Shown in pieces: positions 21,701 to 33,700 of a stretch of DNA of 45,910 nt. Below the pieces are notes generated by a model. It was given only the letters and a program-made list of their open reading frames with translations. It was not told the DNA's origin and did not search any database. A program made the position numbers and the translations under genes. Source of the DNA: Nemertoderma westbladi. Its lineage: Eukaryota > Xenacoelomorpha > Nemertodermatida > Nemertodermatidae. Location: the NCBI GenBank assembly GCA_032718475.1, contig JAUCBJ010003178.1:1-45910 (forward strand), written 5' to 3'. Positions within the stretch are counted from its first letter, which is position 1; each line of letters opens with the position of its first letter.

Positions 21701-24700
21701 AGGGGAACGGATCAATCCAAAAGATAGGTAGGTTGACAGGACAAGGGGAACGGATCAATCCAAAAGATAGGTAGGTTGAGTGGACAAGGGGACCGGATCA
21801 ATCCAATTGATAGGTAGGTTGAGAGGACAAGGGGAACGGATCAATCCAAAAGATAGGTAGGTTGAGAGGACAAGGGGAACGGATCAATCCTAAAGATAGG
21901 TAGGTTGAGAGGACAAGGGGAACGGATCAATCCAAAAGATAGGTAGGTTGAGAGGACAAGGGGAACGGATCAATCCAAAAGATAGGTAGGTTGACAAGAC
22001 AAGGGGAACGGATCAATCCAAAAGATAGGTAGGTTGACAGGACAAGGGGAACGGATCAATCCAAAAGATAGGTAGGTTGAGTGGACAAGGGGACCGGATC
22101 AATCCAATTGATAGGTAGGTTGAGAGGACAAGGGGAACGGATCAATCCAAAAGATAGGTAGGTTGAGTGGACAAGGGGACCGGATCAATCCAATTGATAG
22201 GTAGGTTGAGAGGACAAGGGGAACGGATCAATCCTAAAGATAGGTAGGTTGAGAGGACAAGGGGAACGGATCAATCCTAAAGATAGGTAGGTTGAGAGGA
22301 CAAGGGGAACGGATCAATCCAAAAGATAGGTAGGTTGAGTTGACAAGGGGAACGGATCAATCCTAAAGATAGGTAGGTTGAGTGGACAAGGGGAACGGAT
22401 CAATCCAAAAGATAGGTAGGTTGAGTGGACAAGGGGAACGGATCAATCCAAAAGATAGGTAGGTTGAGTTGACAATGGGAACGGATCAATCCAAAAGATA
22501 GGTAGGTTGAGTGGACAAGGGGAACGGATCAATCCTAAAGATAGGTAGGTTGAGTGGACAAGGGGAACGGATCAATCCAAAAGATAGGTAGGTTGAGTGG
22601 ACAAGGGGAACGGATCAATCCAAAAGATAGGTAGGTTGACAGGACAAGGGGAACGGATCAATCCAAAAGATAGGTAGGTTGAGTGGACAAGGGGAACGGA
22701 TCAATCCAAAAGATAGGTAGGTTGAGTGGACAAGGGGAACGGATCAATCCAAAAGATAGGTAGGTTGACAGGACAAGGGGAACGGATCAATCCAAAAGAT
22801 AGGTAGGTTGACAGGACAAGGGGAACGGATCAATCCAAAAGATAGGTAGGTTGAGTGGACAAGGGGAACGGATCAATCCAAAAGATAGGTAGGTTGACAG
22901 GACAAGGGGAACGGATCAATCCAAAAGATAGGTAGGTTGAGTGGACAAGGGGAACGGATCTATCCAAAAGATAGGTAGGTTGACAGGACAAGGGGACCGG
23001 ATCAATCCAAAAGATAGGTAGGTTGAGTGGACAAGGGGAACGGATCAATCCAAAAGATAGGTAGGTTGACAGGACAAGGGGAACGGATCAATCCAAAAGA
23101 TAGGTAGGTTGAGTGGACAAGGGGAACGGATCTATCCAAAAGATAGGTAGGTTGACAGGACAAGGGGACCGGATCAATCCAAAAGATAGGTAGGTTGAGT
23201 TGACAAGGGGAACGGATCAATCCAAAAGATAGGTAGGTTGAGTGGACAAGGGGAACGGATCAATCCTAAAGATAGGTAGGTTGAGTGGACAAGGGGAACG
23301 GATCAATCCAAAAGATAGGTAGGTTGAGTGGACAAGGGGAACGGATCAATCCAAAAGATAGGTAGGTTGAGTTGACAAGGGGAACGGATCAATCCAAAAG
23401 ATAGGTAGGTTGAGTGGACAAGGGGAACGGATCAATCCTAAAGATAGGTAGGTTGAGTTGACAATGGGAACGGATCAATCCAAAAGATAGGTAGGTTGAG
23501 AGGACAAGGGGAACGGATCAATCCTAAAGATAGGTAGGTTGACAGGACAAGGGGAACGGATCAATCCTAAAGATAGGTAGTTTGACAGGACAAGGGGAAC
23601 GGATCAATCCAAAAGATAGGTAGGTTGAGTTGACAAGGGGAACGGATCAATCCAAAAGATAGGTAGGTTGAGTGGACAAGGGGAACGGATCAATCCAAAA
23701 GATAGGTAGGTTGAGTGGACAAGGGGAACGGATCAATCCAAAAGATAGGTAGGTTGAGAGGACAAGGGGAACGGATCAATCCAAAAGATAGGTAGGTTGA
23801 CAGGACAAGGGGAACGGATCAATCCTAAAGATAGGTAGGTTGAGAGGACAAGGGGAACGGATCAATCCAAAAGATAGGTAGGTTGACAGGACAAGGGGAA
23901 CGGATCAATCCTAAAGATAGGTAGGTTGAGTTGACAATGGGAACGGATCAATCCAAAAGATAGGTAGGTTGAGAGGACAAGGGGAACGGATCAATCCTAA
24001 AGATAGGTAGGTTGAGAGGACAAGGGGAACGGATCAATCCAAAAGATAGGTAGGTTGAGAGGACAAGGGGAACGGATCAATCCAAAAGATAGGTAGGTTG
24101 ACAGGACAAGGGGAACGGATCAATCCAAAAGATAGGTAGGTTGACAGGACAAGGGGAACGGATCAATCCTAAAGATAGGTAGGTTGAGAGGACAAGGGGA
24201 ACGGATCAATCCTAAAGATAGGTAGGTTGAGAGGACAAGGGGAACGGATCAATCCAAAAGATAGGTAGGTTGAGAGGACAAGGGGAACGGATCAATCCAA
24301 AAGATAGGTAGGTTGACAGGACAAGGGGAACGGATCAATCCTAAAGATAGGTAGGTTGAGAGGACAAGGGGAACGGATCAATCCAAAAGATAGGTAGGTT
24401 GACAGGACAAGGGGAACGGATCAATCCTAAAGATAGGTAGGTTGAGTTGACAATGGGAACGGATCAATCCAAAAGATAGGTAGGTTGAGAGGACAAGGGG
24501 AACGGATCAATCCTAAAGATAGGTAGGTTGACAGGACAAGGGGAACGGATCAATCCTAAAGATAGGTAGGTTGAGTGGACAAGGGGAACGGATCAATCCT
24601 AAAGATAGGTAGGTTGAGTGGACAAGGGGGACGGATCAATCCAAAAGATAGGTAGGTTGAGTGGACAAGGGGAACGGATCAATCCAAAAGATAGGTAGGT

Positions 24701-26335
24701 TGAGTTGACAAGGGGAACGGATCAATCCAAAAGATAGGTAGGTTGAGTGGACAAGGGGAACGGATCAATCCTAAAGATAGGTAGGTTGAGTTGACAATGG
24801 GAACGGATCAATCCAAAAGATAGGTAGGTTGAGAGGACAAGGGGAACGGATCAATCCTAAAGATAGGTAGGTTGACAGGACAAGGGGAACGGATCAATCC
24901 TAAAGATAGGTAGGTTGAGAGGACAAGGGGAACGGATCAATCCTAAAGATAGGTAGGTTGAGAGGACAAGGGGAACGGATCAATCCAAAAGATAGGTAGG
25001 TTGAGAGGACAAGGGGAACGGATCAATCCAAAAGATAGGTAGGTTGACAGGACAAGGGGAACGGATCAATCCTAAAGATAGGTAGGTTGAGAGGACAAGG
25101 GGAACGGATCAATCCTAAAGATAGGTAGGTTGACAGGACAAGGGGAACGGATCAATCCAAAAGATAGGTAGGTTGAGTGGACAAGGGGACCGGATCAATC
25201 CAAAAGATAGGTAGGTTGAGTGGACAAGGGGACCGGATCAATCCAATTGATAGGTAGGTTGAGAGGACAAGGGGAACGGATCAATCCAAAAGATAGGTAG
25301 GTTGACAGGACAAGGGGAACGGATCAATCCTAAAGATAGGTAGGTTGACAGGACAAGGGGACCGGATCAATCCAAAAGATAGGTAGGTTGAGAGGACAAG
25401 GGGAACGGATCAATCCTAAAGATAGGTAGGTTGAGAGGACAAGGGGAACGGATCAATCCAAAAGATAGGTAGGTTGACAGGACAAGGGGAACGGATCAAT
25501 CCAAAAGATAGGTAGGTTGAGAGGACAAGGGGAACGGATCAATCCTAAAGATAGGTAGGTTGAGAGGACAAGGGGAACGGATCAATCCAAAAGATAGGTA
25601 GGTTGACAGGACAAGGGGAACGGATCAATCCAAAAGATAGGTAGGTTGAGTGGACAAGGGGACCGGATCAATCCAATTGATAGGTAGGTTGAGAGGACAA
25701 GGGGAACGGATCAATCCAAAAGATAGGTAGGTTGAGAGGACAAGGGGAACGGATCAATCCAAAAGATAGGTAGGTTGAGAGGACAAGGGGAACGGATCAA
25801 TCCAAAAGATAGGTAGGTTGACAAGACAAGGGGAACGGATCAATCCAAAAGATAGGTAGGTTGACAGGACAAGGGGAACGGATCAATCCAAAAGATAGGT
25901 AGGTTGAGTGGACAAGGGGACCGGATCAATCCAATTGATAGGTAGGTTGAGAGGACAAGGGGAACGGATCAATCCAAAAGATAGGTAGGTTGAGTGGACA
26001 AGGGGACCGGATCAATCCAATTGATAGGTAGGTTGAGAGGACAAGGGGAACGGATCAATCCTAAAGATAGGTAGGTTGAGAGGACAAGGGGAACGGATCA
26101 ATCCTAAAGATAGGTAGGTTGAGAGGACAAGGGGAACGGATCAATCCTAAAGATAGGTAGGTTGAGAGGACAAGGGGAACGGATCAATCCTAAAGATAGG
26201 TAGGTTGACAGGACAAGGGGAACGGATCAATCCAAAAGATAGGTAGGTTGAGTGGACAAGGGGACCGGATCAATCCAATTGATAGGTAGGTTGAGAGGAC
26301 AAGGGGAACGGATCAATCCTAAAGATAGGTAGGTT
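9741..26335 (+). repeat. 43 bp minisatellite, left block (about 386 units)
   Basis: Head-to-tail 43 bp units with no spacer. The consensus begins GTGGACAAGGGGAACGGATC, continues AATCCAAAAGATAG and ends GTAGGTTGA. The first unit spans the end of exon 4 (34 bp) and the start of intron 4 (9 bp), and the second (9784-9826) is identical to it. Variation is concentrated at a few sites: GAGTGGAC, GACAGGAC, GAGAGGAC or GAGTTGAC at the start; AACGG or ACCGG; CCAAAAG, CCTAAAG or CCAATTG. Some units are 59 bp through a 16 bp internal duplication (GAACGGATCAATCCAA), for example near 13036, 13137, 13282, 13430, 17741, 17851, 18976 and 19081. The + strand unit is 72% purine, with 15 G against 5 C. Both strands contain stops in most places, so it is not coding. 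Confidence 0.97.
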
Positions 26336-26350
26336 CAGGCCTCCCAGAGT

Positions 26351-26472
26351 TTCCTTTTTTCCTTTTTTTTCCTTTTTTTTAGAACGTTTCCTTTTTTTCC
26401 TTTTTTTTTAGAATGTTTCCTTTTTTCCTTTTTTTTTGTCCATTTTCACACCTTTTTTTCCTTTTTTTTTAG
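26351..26472 (+). repeat. CCTTTTTTTT tract, left subterminal
   Basis: Repeated TTTCCTTTTTTTCCTTTTTT blocks separated by AGAACG or AGAATG. The same type of tract in the same orientation occurs near the right end. Confidence 0.85.
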
Positions 26473-26847
26473 TTCAGAAAATAGCCTGCTGTAAGTGTAA
26501 CATATTCTATTCAGTACAAGGCATCGCGGAGACAGCTGGACAGGTCTTGCAGTCTAATCAATCTTACCGGTACTGTACCACTGTCTGACTATCAGTATAG
26601 TAGTCCTTGACTTGGTACTAAACTAATATAACAATGTACGGGACAAGTGATTTTCCTGTTATCTGCTATCATATACTTAACGGTACCGGTACCAATGGAA
26701 ACCATTAGATCCAAGCAATCATTGGCAGATAAGCTGAAATTTCAGGTTGCTGCTGATATTGACAAGGTTATAACAGAGATTGACGGGCATATGCCGATTA
26801 TTTTGATTATATATTTTATTGACAAAAAATGACAAGCTAAGCTACCA

Positions 26848-26955
26848 TAAAAATGTAGCTGTGGAGAGAACTTTAATATATTTATTTCTGAGACAGAGGC
26901 TGTCTCTGTCTCAGAAAATATGTATATTAAAGTTCTCTCCACACCTACATTTTTA
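26848..26955. repeat. 108 bp near-perfect hairpin inside the nested transposon
   Basis: The left arm begins TAAAAATGTAGCTGTGGAGA and continues through ACTTTAATATA to CTGAGACAGA. The right arm carries the reverse complement and ends CACACCTACATTTTTA. The loop is only a few bases and mismatches are few. It could extrude as a cruciform or, transcribed, form a microRNA-precursor-like stem. Confidence 0.85.
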
Positions 26956-27596
26956 GCGTGTGATTTATTATAATTGACGCAAAACCCGCCTTTGTGAATG
27001 AACAATGATGATTTTCAATTTAGGGAAAGGAACAGGTTGCAGTGGCAGTCTATTCTAACCAAAACAATAAAAGAAAGCCTATAACACGGTTACAGTTTCA
27101 TTTTTGCTCGTTATCAGCTGATATTTGCATCTGTTTTCCCCTGGAGATGGTTGAATTTTGATTGCGTCTAAAAGCATTTTTGTTATTTATATAAATGTAG
27201 CCACGACCGGAAATCCGTTCCAAAGTTTTTATATCACTTTCAAACTAAAGTTATATTTACAATCGTTTGATAAACCTATATCAATGAGTGACCATCAATC
27301 GGCGGAACTCGACCATCTCTGATAACTAGGCAAAAAAGGTGAAAATATCTGTATAATAATATTAATATAGATGTATTAACTATAATTAATATTAACTATA
27401 TTGCCATTGATCTTTTTCTCTTTCCTGCGTGTTTATATTTTTTAACTTTCTTTGATATCTTCCTGTCATTTAAAACAGTGTCGTTTCTTAATGGGATTCT
27501 TCATAGTATTAACAGTAAAGTTAATGAAATAGAATCAAGAAACAGCACTAAAGACATAATGTTTACTATTACTTTTGTAAAGATAATATCTATTCA

Positions 27597-27742
27597 GTTT
27601 TTCCCTTTTTTTTAATTGTATTCGATCCTTTTTTTCCTTTTTTTTAACTGCATCCTATCTTTTTTTCCTTTTTTTTAACTGCATCCTGTCCTTTTTTTCC
27701 TTTTAATTGAAAATATAAAATCCTTTTTTCCTTTTTTTTCTC
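27597..27742 (+). repeat. CCTTTTTTTT tract, right subterminal
   Basis: Blocks of TCCTTTTTTTCCTTTTTTTT separated by AACTGCATCCT-type spacers, same strand as the left tract, so the two are direct rather than inverted copies. Confidence 0.85.
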
Positions 27743-27765
27743 GATATTTATGGCTGGGAGGGCTG

Positions 27766-30700
27766 TAGGTTGACAGGACAAGGGGACCGGATCAATCCAA
27801 AAGATAGGTAGGTTGAGAGGACAAGGGGAACGGATCAATCCTAAAGATAGGTAGGTTGAGAGGACAAGGGGAACGGATCAATCCAAAAGATAGGTAGGTT
27901 GACAGGACAAGGGGAACGGATCAATCCTAAAGATAGGTAGGTTGAGAGGACAAGGGGAACGGATCAATCCTAAAGATAGGTAGGTTGAGAGGACAAGGGG
28001 AACGGATCAATCCAAAAGATAGGTAGGTTGACAGGACAAGGGGAACGGATCAATCCAAAAGATAGGTAGGTTGAGTGGACAAGGGGACCGGATCAATCCA
28101 ATTGATAGGTAGGTTGAGAGGACAAGGGGAACGGATCAATCCAAAAGATAGGTAGGTTGAGAGGACAAGGGGAACGGATCAATCCTAAAGATAGGTAGGT
28201 TGAGAGGACAAGGGGAACGGATCAATCCAAAAGATAGGTAGGTTGAGAGGACAATGGGAACGGATCAATCCAAAAGATAGGTAGGTTGACAAGACAAGGG
28301 GAACGGATCAATCCAAAAGATAGGTAGGTTGACAGGACAAGGGGAACGGATCAATCCAAAAGATAGGTAGGTTGAGTGGACAAGGGGACCGGATCAATCC
28401 AATTGATAGGTAGGTTGAGAGGACAAGGGGAACGGATCAATCCAAAAGATAGGTAGGTTGAGTGGACAAGGGGACCGGATCAATCCAATTGATAGGTAGG
28501 TTGAGAGGACAAGGGGAACGGATCAATCCTAAAGATAGGTAGGTTGAGAGGACAAGGGGAACGGATCAATCCTAAAGATAGGTAGGTTGAGAGGACAAGG
28601 GGAACGGATCAATCCTAAAGATAGGTAGGTTGAGAGGACAAGGGGAACGGATCAATCCTAAAGATAGGTAGGTTGAGAGGACAAGGGGAACGGATCAATC
28701 CAAAAGATAGGTAGGTTGAGAGGACAAGGGGAACGGATCAATCCAAAAGATAGGTAGGTTGACAGGACAAGGGGAACGGATCAATCCTAAAGATAGGTAG
28801 GTTGAGAGGACAAGGGGAACGGATCAATCCTAAAGATAGGTAGGTTGACAGGACAAGGGGAACGGATCAATCCAAAAGATAGGTAGGTTGAGTGGACAAG
28901 GGGACCGGATCAATCCTAAAGATAGGTAGGTTGTCAGGACAAGGGGAACGGATCAATCCTAAAGATAGGTAGGTTGAGAGGACAAGGGGAACGGATCAAT
29001 CCAATTGATAGGTAGGTTGAGAGGACAAGGGGAACGGATCAATCCAAAAGATAGGTAGGTTGTCAGGACAAGGGGAACGGATCAATCCTAAAGATAGGTA
29101 GGTTGAGAGGACAAGGGGAACGGATCAATCCAAAAGATAGGTAGGTTGAGTGGACAAGGGGAACGGATCAATCCTAAAGATAGGTAGGTTGAGTGGACAA
29201 GGGGAACGGATCAATCCAAAAGATAGGTAGGTTGAGTTGACAAGGGGAACGGATCAATCCAAAAGATAGGTAGGTTGAGAGGACAAGGGGAACGGATCAA
29301 TCCTAAAGATAGGTAGGTTGAGAGGACAAGGGGAACGGATCAATCCAAAAGATAGGTAGGTTGACAGGACAAGGGGAACGGATCAATCCAAAAGATAGGT
29401 AGGTTGAGTGGACAAGGGGACCGGATCAATCCAATTGATAGGTAGGTTGAGAGGACAAGGGGAACGGATCAATCCTAAAGATAGGTAGGTTGACAGGACA
29501 AGGGGAACGGATCAATCCAAAAGATAGGTAGGTTGAGAGGACAAGGGGAACGGATCAATCCTAAAGATAGGTAGGTTGAGAGGACAAGGGGAACGGATCA
29601 ATCCAAAAGATAGGTAGGTTGACTGGACAAGGGGAACGGATCAATCCAAAAGATAGGTAGGTTGAGAGGACAAGGGGAACGGATCAATCCTAAAGATAGG
29701 TAGGTTGAGAGGACAAGGGGAACGGATCAATCCAAAAGATAGGTAGGTTGACAGGACAAGGGGAACGGATCAATCCAAAAGATAGGTAGGTTGAGAGGAC
29801 AAGGGGAACGGATCAATCCTAAAGATAGGTAGGTTGAGAGGACAAGGGGAACGGATCAATCCAAAAGATAGGTAGGTTGACAGGACAAGGGGAACGGATC
29901 AATCCAAAAGATAGGTAGGTTGAGTGGACAAGGGGACCGGATCAATCCAATTGATAGGTAGGTTGAGAGGACAAGGGGAACGGATCAATCCAAAAGATAG
30001 GTAGGTTGAGAGGACAAGGGGAACGGATCAATCCTAAAGATAGGTAGGTTGAGAGGACAAGGGGAACGGATCAATCCAAAAGATAGGTAGGTTGAGAGGA
30101 CAAGGGGAACGGATCAATCCAAAAGATAGGTAGGTTGACAGGACAAGGGGAACGGATCAATCCAAAAGATAGGTAGGTTGACAGGACAAGGGGAACGGAT
30201 CAATCCAAAAGATAGGTAGGTTGAGTGGACAAGGGGACCGGATCAATCCAATTGATAGGTAGGTTGAGAGGACAAGGGGAACGGATCAATCCAAAAGATA
30301 GGTAGGTTGAGTGGACAAGGGGACCGGATCAATCCAATTGATAGGTAGGTTGAGAGGACAAGGGGAACGGATCAATCCTAAAGATAGGTAGGTTGAGAGG
30401 ACAAGGGGAACGGATCAATCCTAAAGATAGGTAGGTTGAGAGGACAAGGGGAACGGATCAATCCTAAAGATAGGTAGGTTGAGAGGACAAGGGGAACGGA
30501 TCAATCCTAAAGATAGGTAGGTTGAGAGGACAAGGGGAACGGATCAATCCAAAAGATAGGTAGGTTGAGAGGACAAGGGGAACGGATCAATCCAAAAGAT
30601 AGGTAGGTTGACAGGACAAGGGGAACGGATCAATCCTAAAGATAGGTAGGTTGAGAGGACAAGGGGAACGGATCAATCCTAAAGATAGGTAGGTTGACAG

Positions 30701-33700
30701 GACAAGGGGAACGGATCAATCCAAAAGATAGGTAGGTTGAGTGGACAAGGGGACCGGATCAATCCAATTGATAGGTAGGTTGAGAGGACAAGGGGAACGG
30801 ATCAATCCTAAAGATAGGTAGGTTGAGAGGACAAGGGGAACGGATCAATCCAAAAGATAGGTAGGTTGACAGGACAAGGGGAACGGATCAATCCAAAAGA
30901 TAGGTAGGTTGAGTGGACAAGGGGACCGGATCAATCCAATTGATAGGTAGGTTGAGAGGACAAGGGGAACGGATCAATCCAAAAGATAGGTAGGTTGTCA
31001 GGACAAGGGGAACGGATCAATCCTAAAGATAGGTAGGTTGAGAGGACAAGGGGAACGGATCAATCCAAAAGATAGGTAGGTTGAGTGGACAAGGGGAACG
31101 GATCAATCCTAAAGATAGGTAGGTTGAGTGGACAAGGGGAACGGATCAATCCAAAAGATAGGTAGGTTGAGTTGACAAGGGGAACGGATCAATCCAAAAG
31201 ATAGGTAGGTTGAGAGGACAAGGGGAACGGATCAATCCTAAAGATAGGTAGGTTGAGAGGACAAGGGGAACGGATCAATCCAAAAGATAGGTAGGTTGAC
31301 AGGACAAGGGGAACGGATCAATCCAAAAGATAGGTAGGTTGAGTGGACAAGGGGACCGGATCAATCCAATTGATAGGTAGGTTGAGAGGACAAGGGGAAC
31401 GGATCAATCCTAAAGATAGGTAGGTTGACAGGACAAGGGGAACGGATCAATCCAAAAGATAGGTAGGTTGAGAGGACAAGGGGAACGGATCAATCCTAAA
31501 GATAGGTAGGTTGATAGGACAAGGGGAACGGATCAATCCAAAAGATAGGTAGGTTGACTGGACAAGGGGAACGGATCAATCCAAAAGATAGGTAGGTTGA
31601 GAGGACAAGGGGAACGGATCAATCCAAAAGATAGGTAGGTTGAGTGGACAAGGGGAACGGATCAATCCAAAAGATAGGTAGGTTGAGAGGACAAGGGGAA
31701 CGGATCAATCCAAAAGATAGGTAGGTTGAGTGGACAAGGGGAACGGATCAATCCAAAAGATAGGTAGGTTGACAGGACAAGGGGAACGGATCAATCCAAA
31801 AGATAGGTAGGTTGAGAGGACAAGGGGAACGGATCAATCCTAAAGATAGGTAGGTTGAGAGGACAAGGGGAACGGATCAATCCAAAAGATAGGTAGGTTG
31901 ACAGGACAAGGGGAACGGATCAATCCAAAAGATAGGTAGGTTGAGTGGACAAGGGGACCGGATCAATCCAATTGATAGGTAGGTTGAGAGGACAAGGGGA
32001 ACGGATCAATCCTAAAGATAGGTAGGTTGAGAGGACAAGGGGAACGGATCAATCCAAAAGATAGGTAGGTTGACAGGACAAGGGGACCGGATCAATCCAA
32101 AAGACAGGTAGGTTGAGAGGACAAGGGGAACGGATCAATCCTAAAGATAGGTAGGTTGAGAGGACAAGGGGACGGATCAATCCAAAAGACAGGTAGGTTG
32201 AGAGGACAAGGGGAACGGATCAATCCTAAAGATAGGTAGGTTGAGAGGACAAGGGGAACGGATCAATCCAAAAGATAGGTAGGTTGACAGGACAAGGGGA
32301 ACGGATCAATCCAAAAGATAGGTAGGTTGAGAGGACAAGGGGAACGGATCAATCCTAAAGATAGGTAGGTTGAGAGGACAAGGGGAACGGATCAATCCAA
32401 AAGATAGGTAGGTTGACAGGACAAGGGGAACGGATCAATCCAATTGATAGGTAGGTTGAGAGGACAAGGGGAACGGATCAATCCAAAAGATAGGTAGGTT
32501 GAGAGGACAAGGGGAACGGATCAATCCTAAAGATAGGTAGGTTGAGAGGACAAGGGGACCGGATCAATCCAAAAGACATGTAGGTTGAGAGGACAAGGGG
32601 AACGGATCAATCCTAAAGATAGGTAGGTTGAGAGGACAAGGGGAACGGATCAATCCAAAAGATAGGTAGGTTGACAGGACAAGGGGAACGGATCAATCCA
32701 AAAGATAGGTAGGTTGAGAGGACAAGGGGAACGGATCAATCCTAAAGATAGGTAGGTTGAGAGGACAAGGGGAACGGATCAATCCAAAAGATAGGTAGGT
32801 TGACAGGACAAGGGGAACGGATCAATCCAATTGATAGGTAGGTTGAGAGGACAAGGGGAACGGATCAATCCAAAAGATAGGTAGGTTGAGAGGACAAGGG
32901 GAACGGATCAATCCTAAAGATAGGTAGGTTGAGAGGACAAGGGGAACGGATCAATCCAAAAGATAGGTAGGTTGACAGGACAAGGGGAACGGATCAATCC
33001 AAAAGATAGGTAGGTTGAGTGGACAAGGGGAACGGATCAATCCAAAAGATAGGTAGGTTGAGTGGACAAGGGGACCGGATCAATCCAATTGATAGGTAGG
33101 TTGAGAGGACAAGGGGAACAGATCAATCCAAAAGATTGTTAGGTTGAGTGGACAAGGGGACCGGATCAATCCAATTGATGGGTAGGTTGAGAGGACAAGG
33201 GGAACGGATCAATCCTAAAGATAGGTAGGTTGAGAGGACAAGGGGAACGGATCAATCCTAAAGATAGGTAGGTTGAGAGGACAAGGGGAACGGATCAATC
33301 CTAAAGATAGGTAGGTTGAGAGGACAAGGGGAACGGATCAATCCTAAAGATAGGGGAACGGATCAATCCAAAAGATAGGTAGGTTGAGTGGACAAGGGGA
33401 CCGGATCAATCCAATTGATAGGTAGGTTGAGAGGACAAGGGGAACGGATCAATCCTAAAGATAGGTAGGTTGAGAGGACAAGGGGAACGGATCAATCCTA
33501 AAGATAGGTAGGTTGAGAGGACAAGGGGAACGGATCAATCCAAAAGATAGGTAGGTTGAGAGGACAAGGGGAACGGATCAATCCAAAAGATAGGTAGGTT
33601 GACAGGACAAGGGGACCGGATCAATCCAAAAGATAGGTAGGTTGAGTGGACAAGGGGAACGGATCAATCCAAAAGATAGGTAGGTTGAGTGGACAAGGGG

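Larger units (their letters stand above)
26336..27765. mobile_element. 1430 bp transposon nested in the minisatellite (CAG...CTG termini)
   Basis: The ends are imperfect inverted repeats: CAGGCCTCCCAG on the left, and on the right CTGGGAGGGCTG, whose reverse complement is CAGCCCTCCCAG (11 of 12). A 6 bp TAGGTT is present at 26330-26335 and again at 27766-27771. Removing the element plus one TAGGTT (1436 bp) restores the 43 bp register exactly, which proves an insertion. CAG termini suggest a hAT-like non-autonomous element, but the 6 bp duplication is not the usual 8, so the family is tentative. No transposase frame is seen; the longest open frame (26647-26832) is unrecognised. Confidence 0.85.

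Noticed and set aside
9611-27838. Minus-strand open frames of [13 protein letters not shown]-type repeats as a repetitive protein
   Set aside because: They are the reverse complement of the minisatellite. 43 is not a multiple of 3, so the frame rotates and normally meets TGA in every third unit; the longer ones exist only where a variant such as GGATCTATCC removes that stop.
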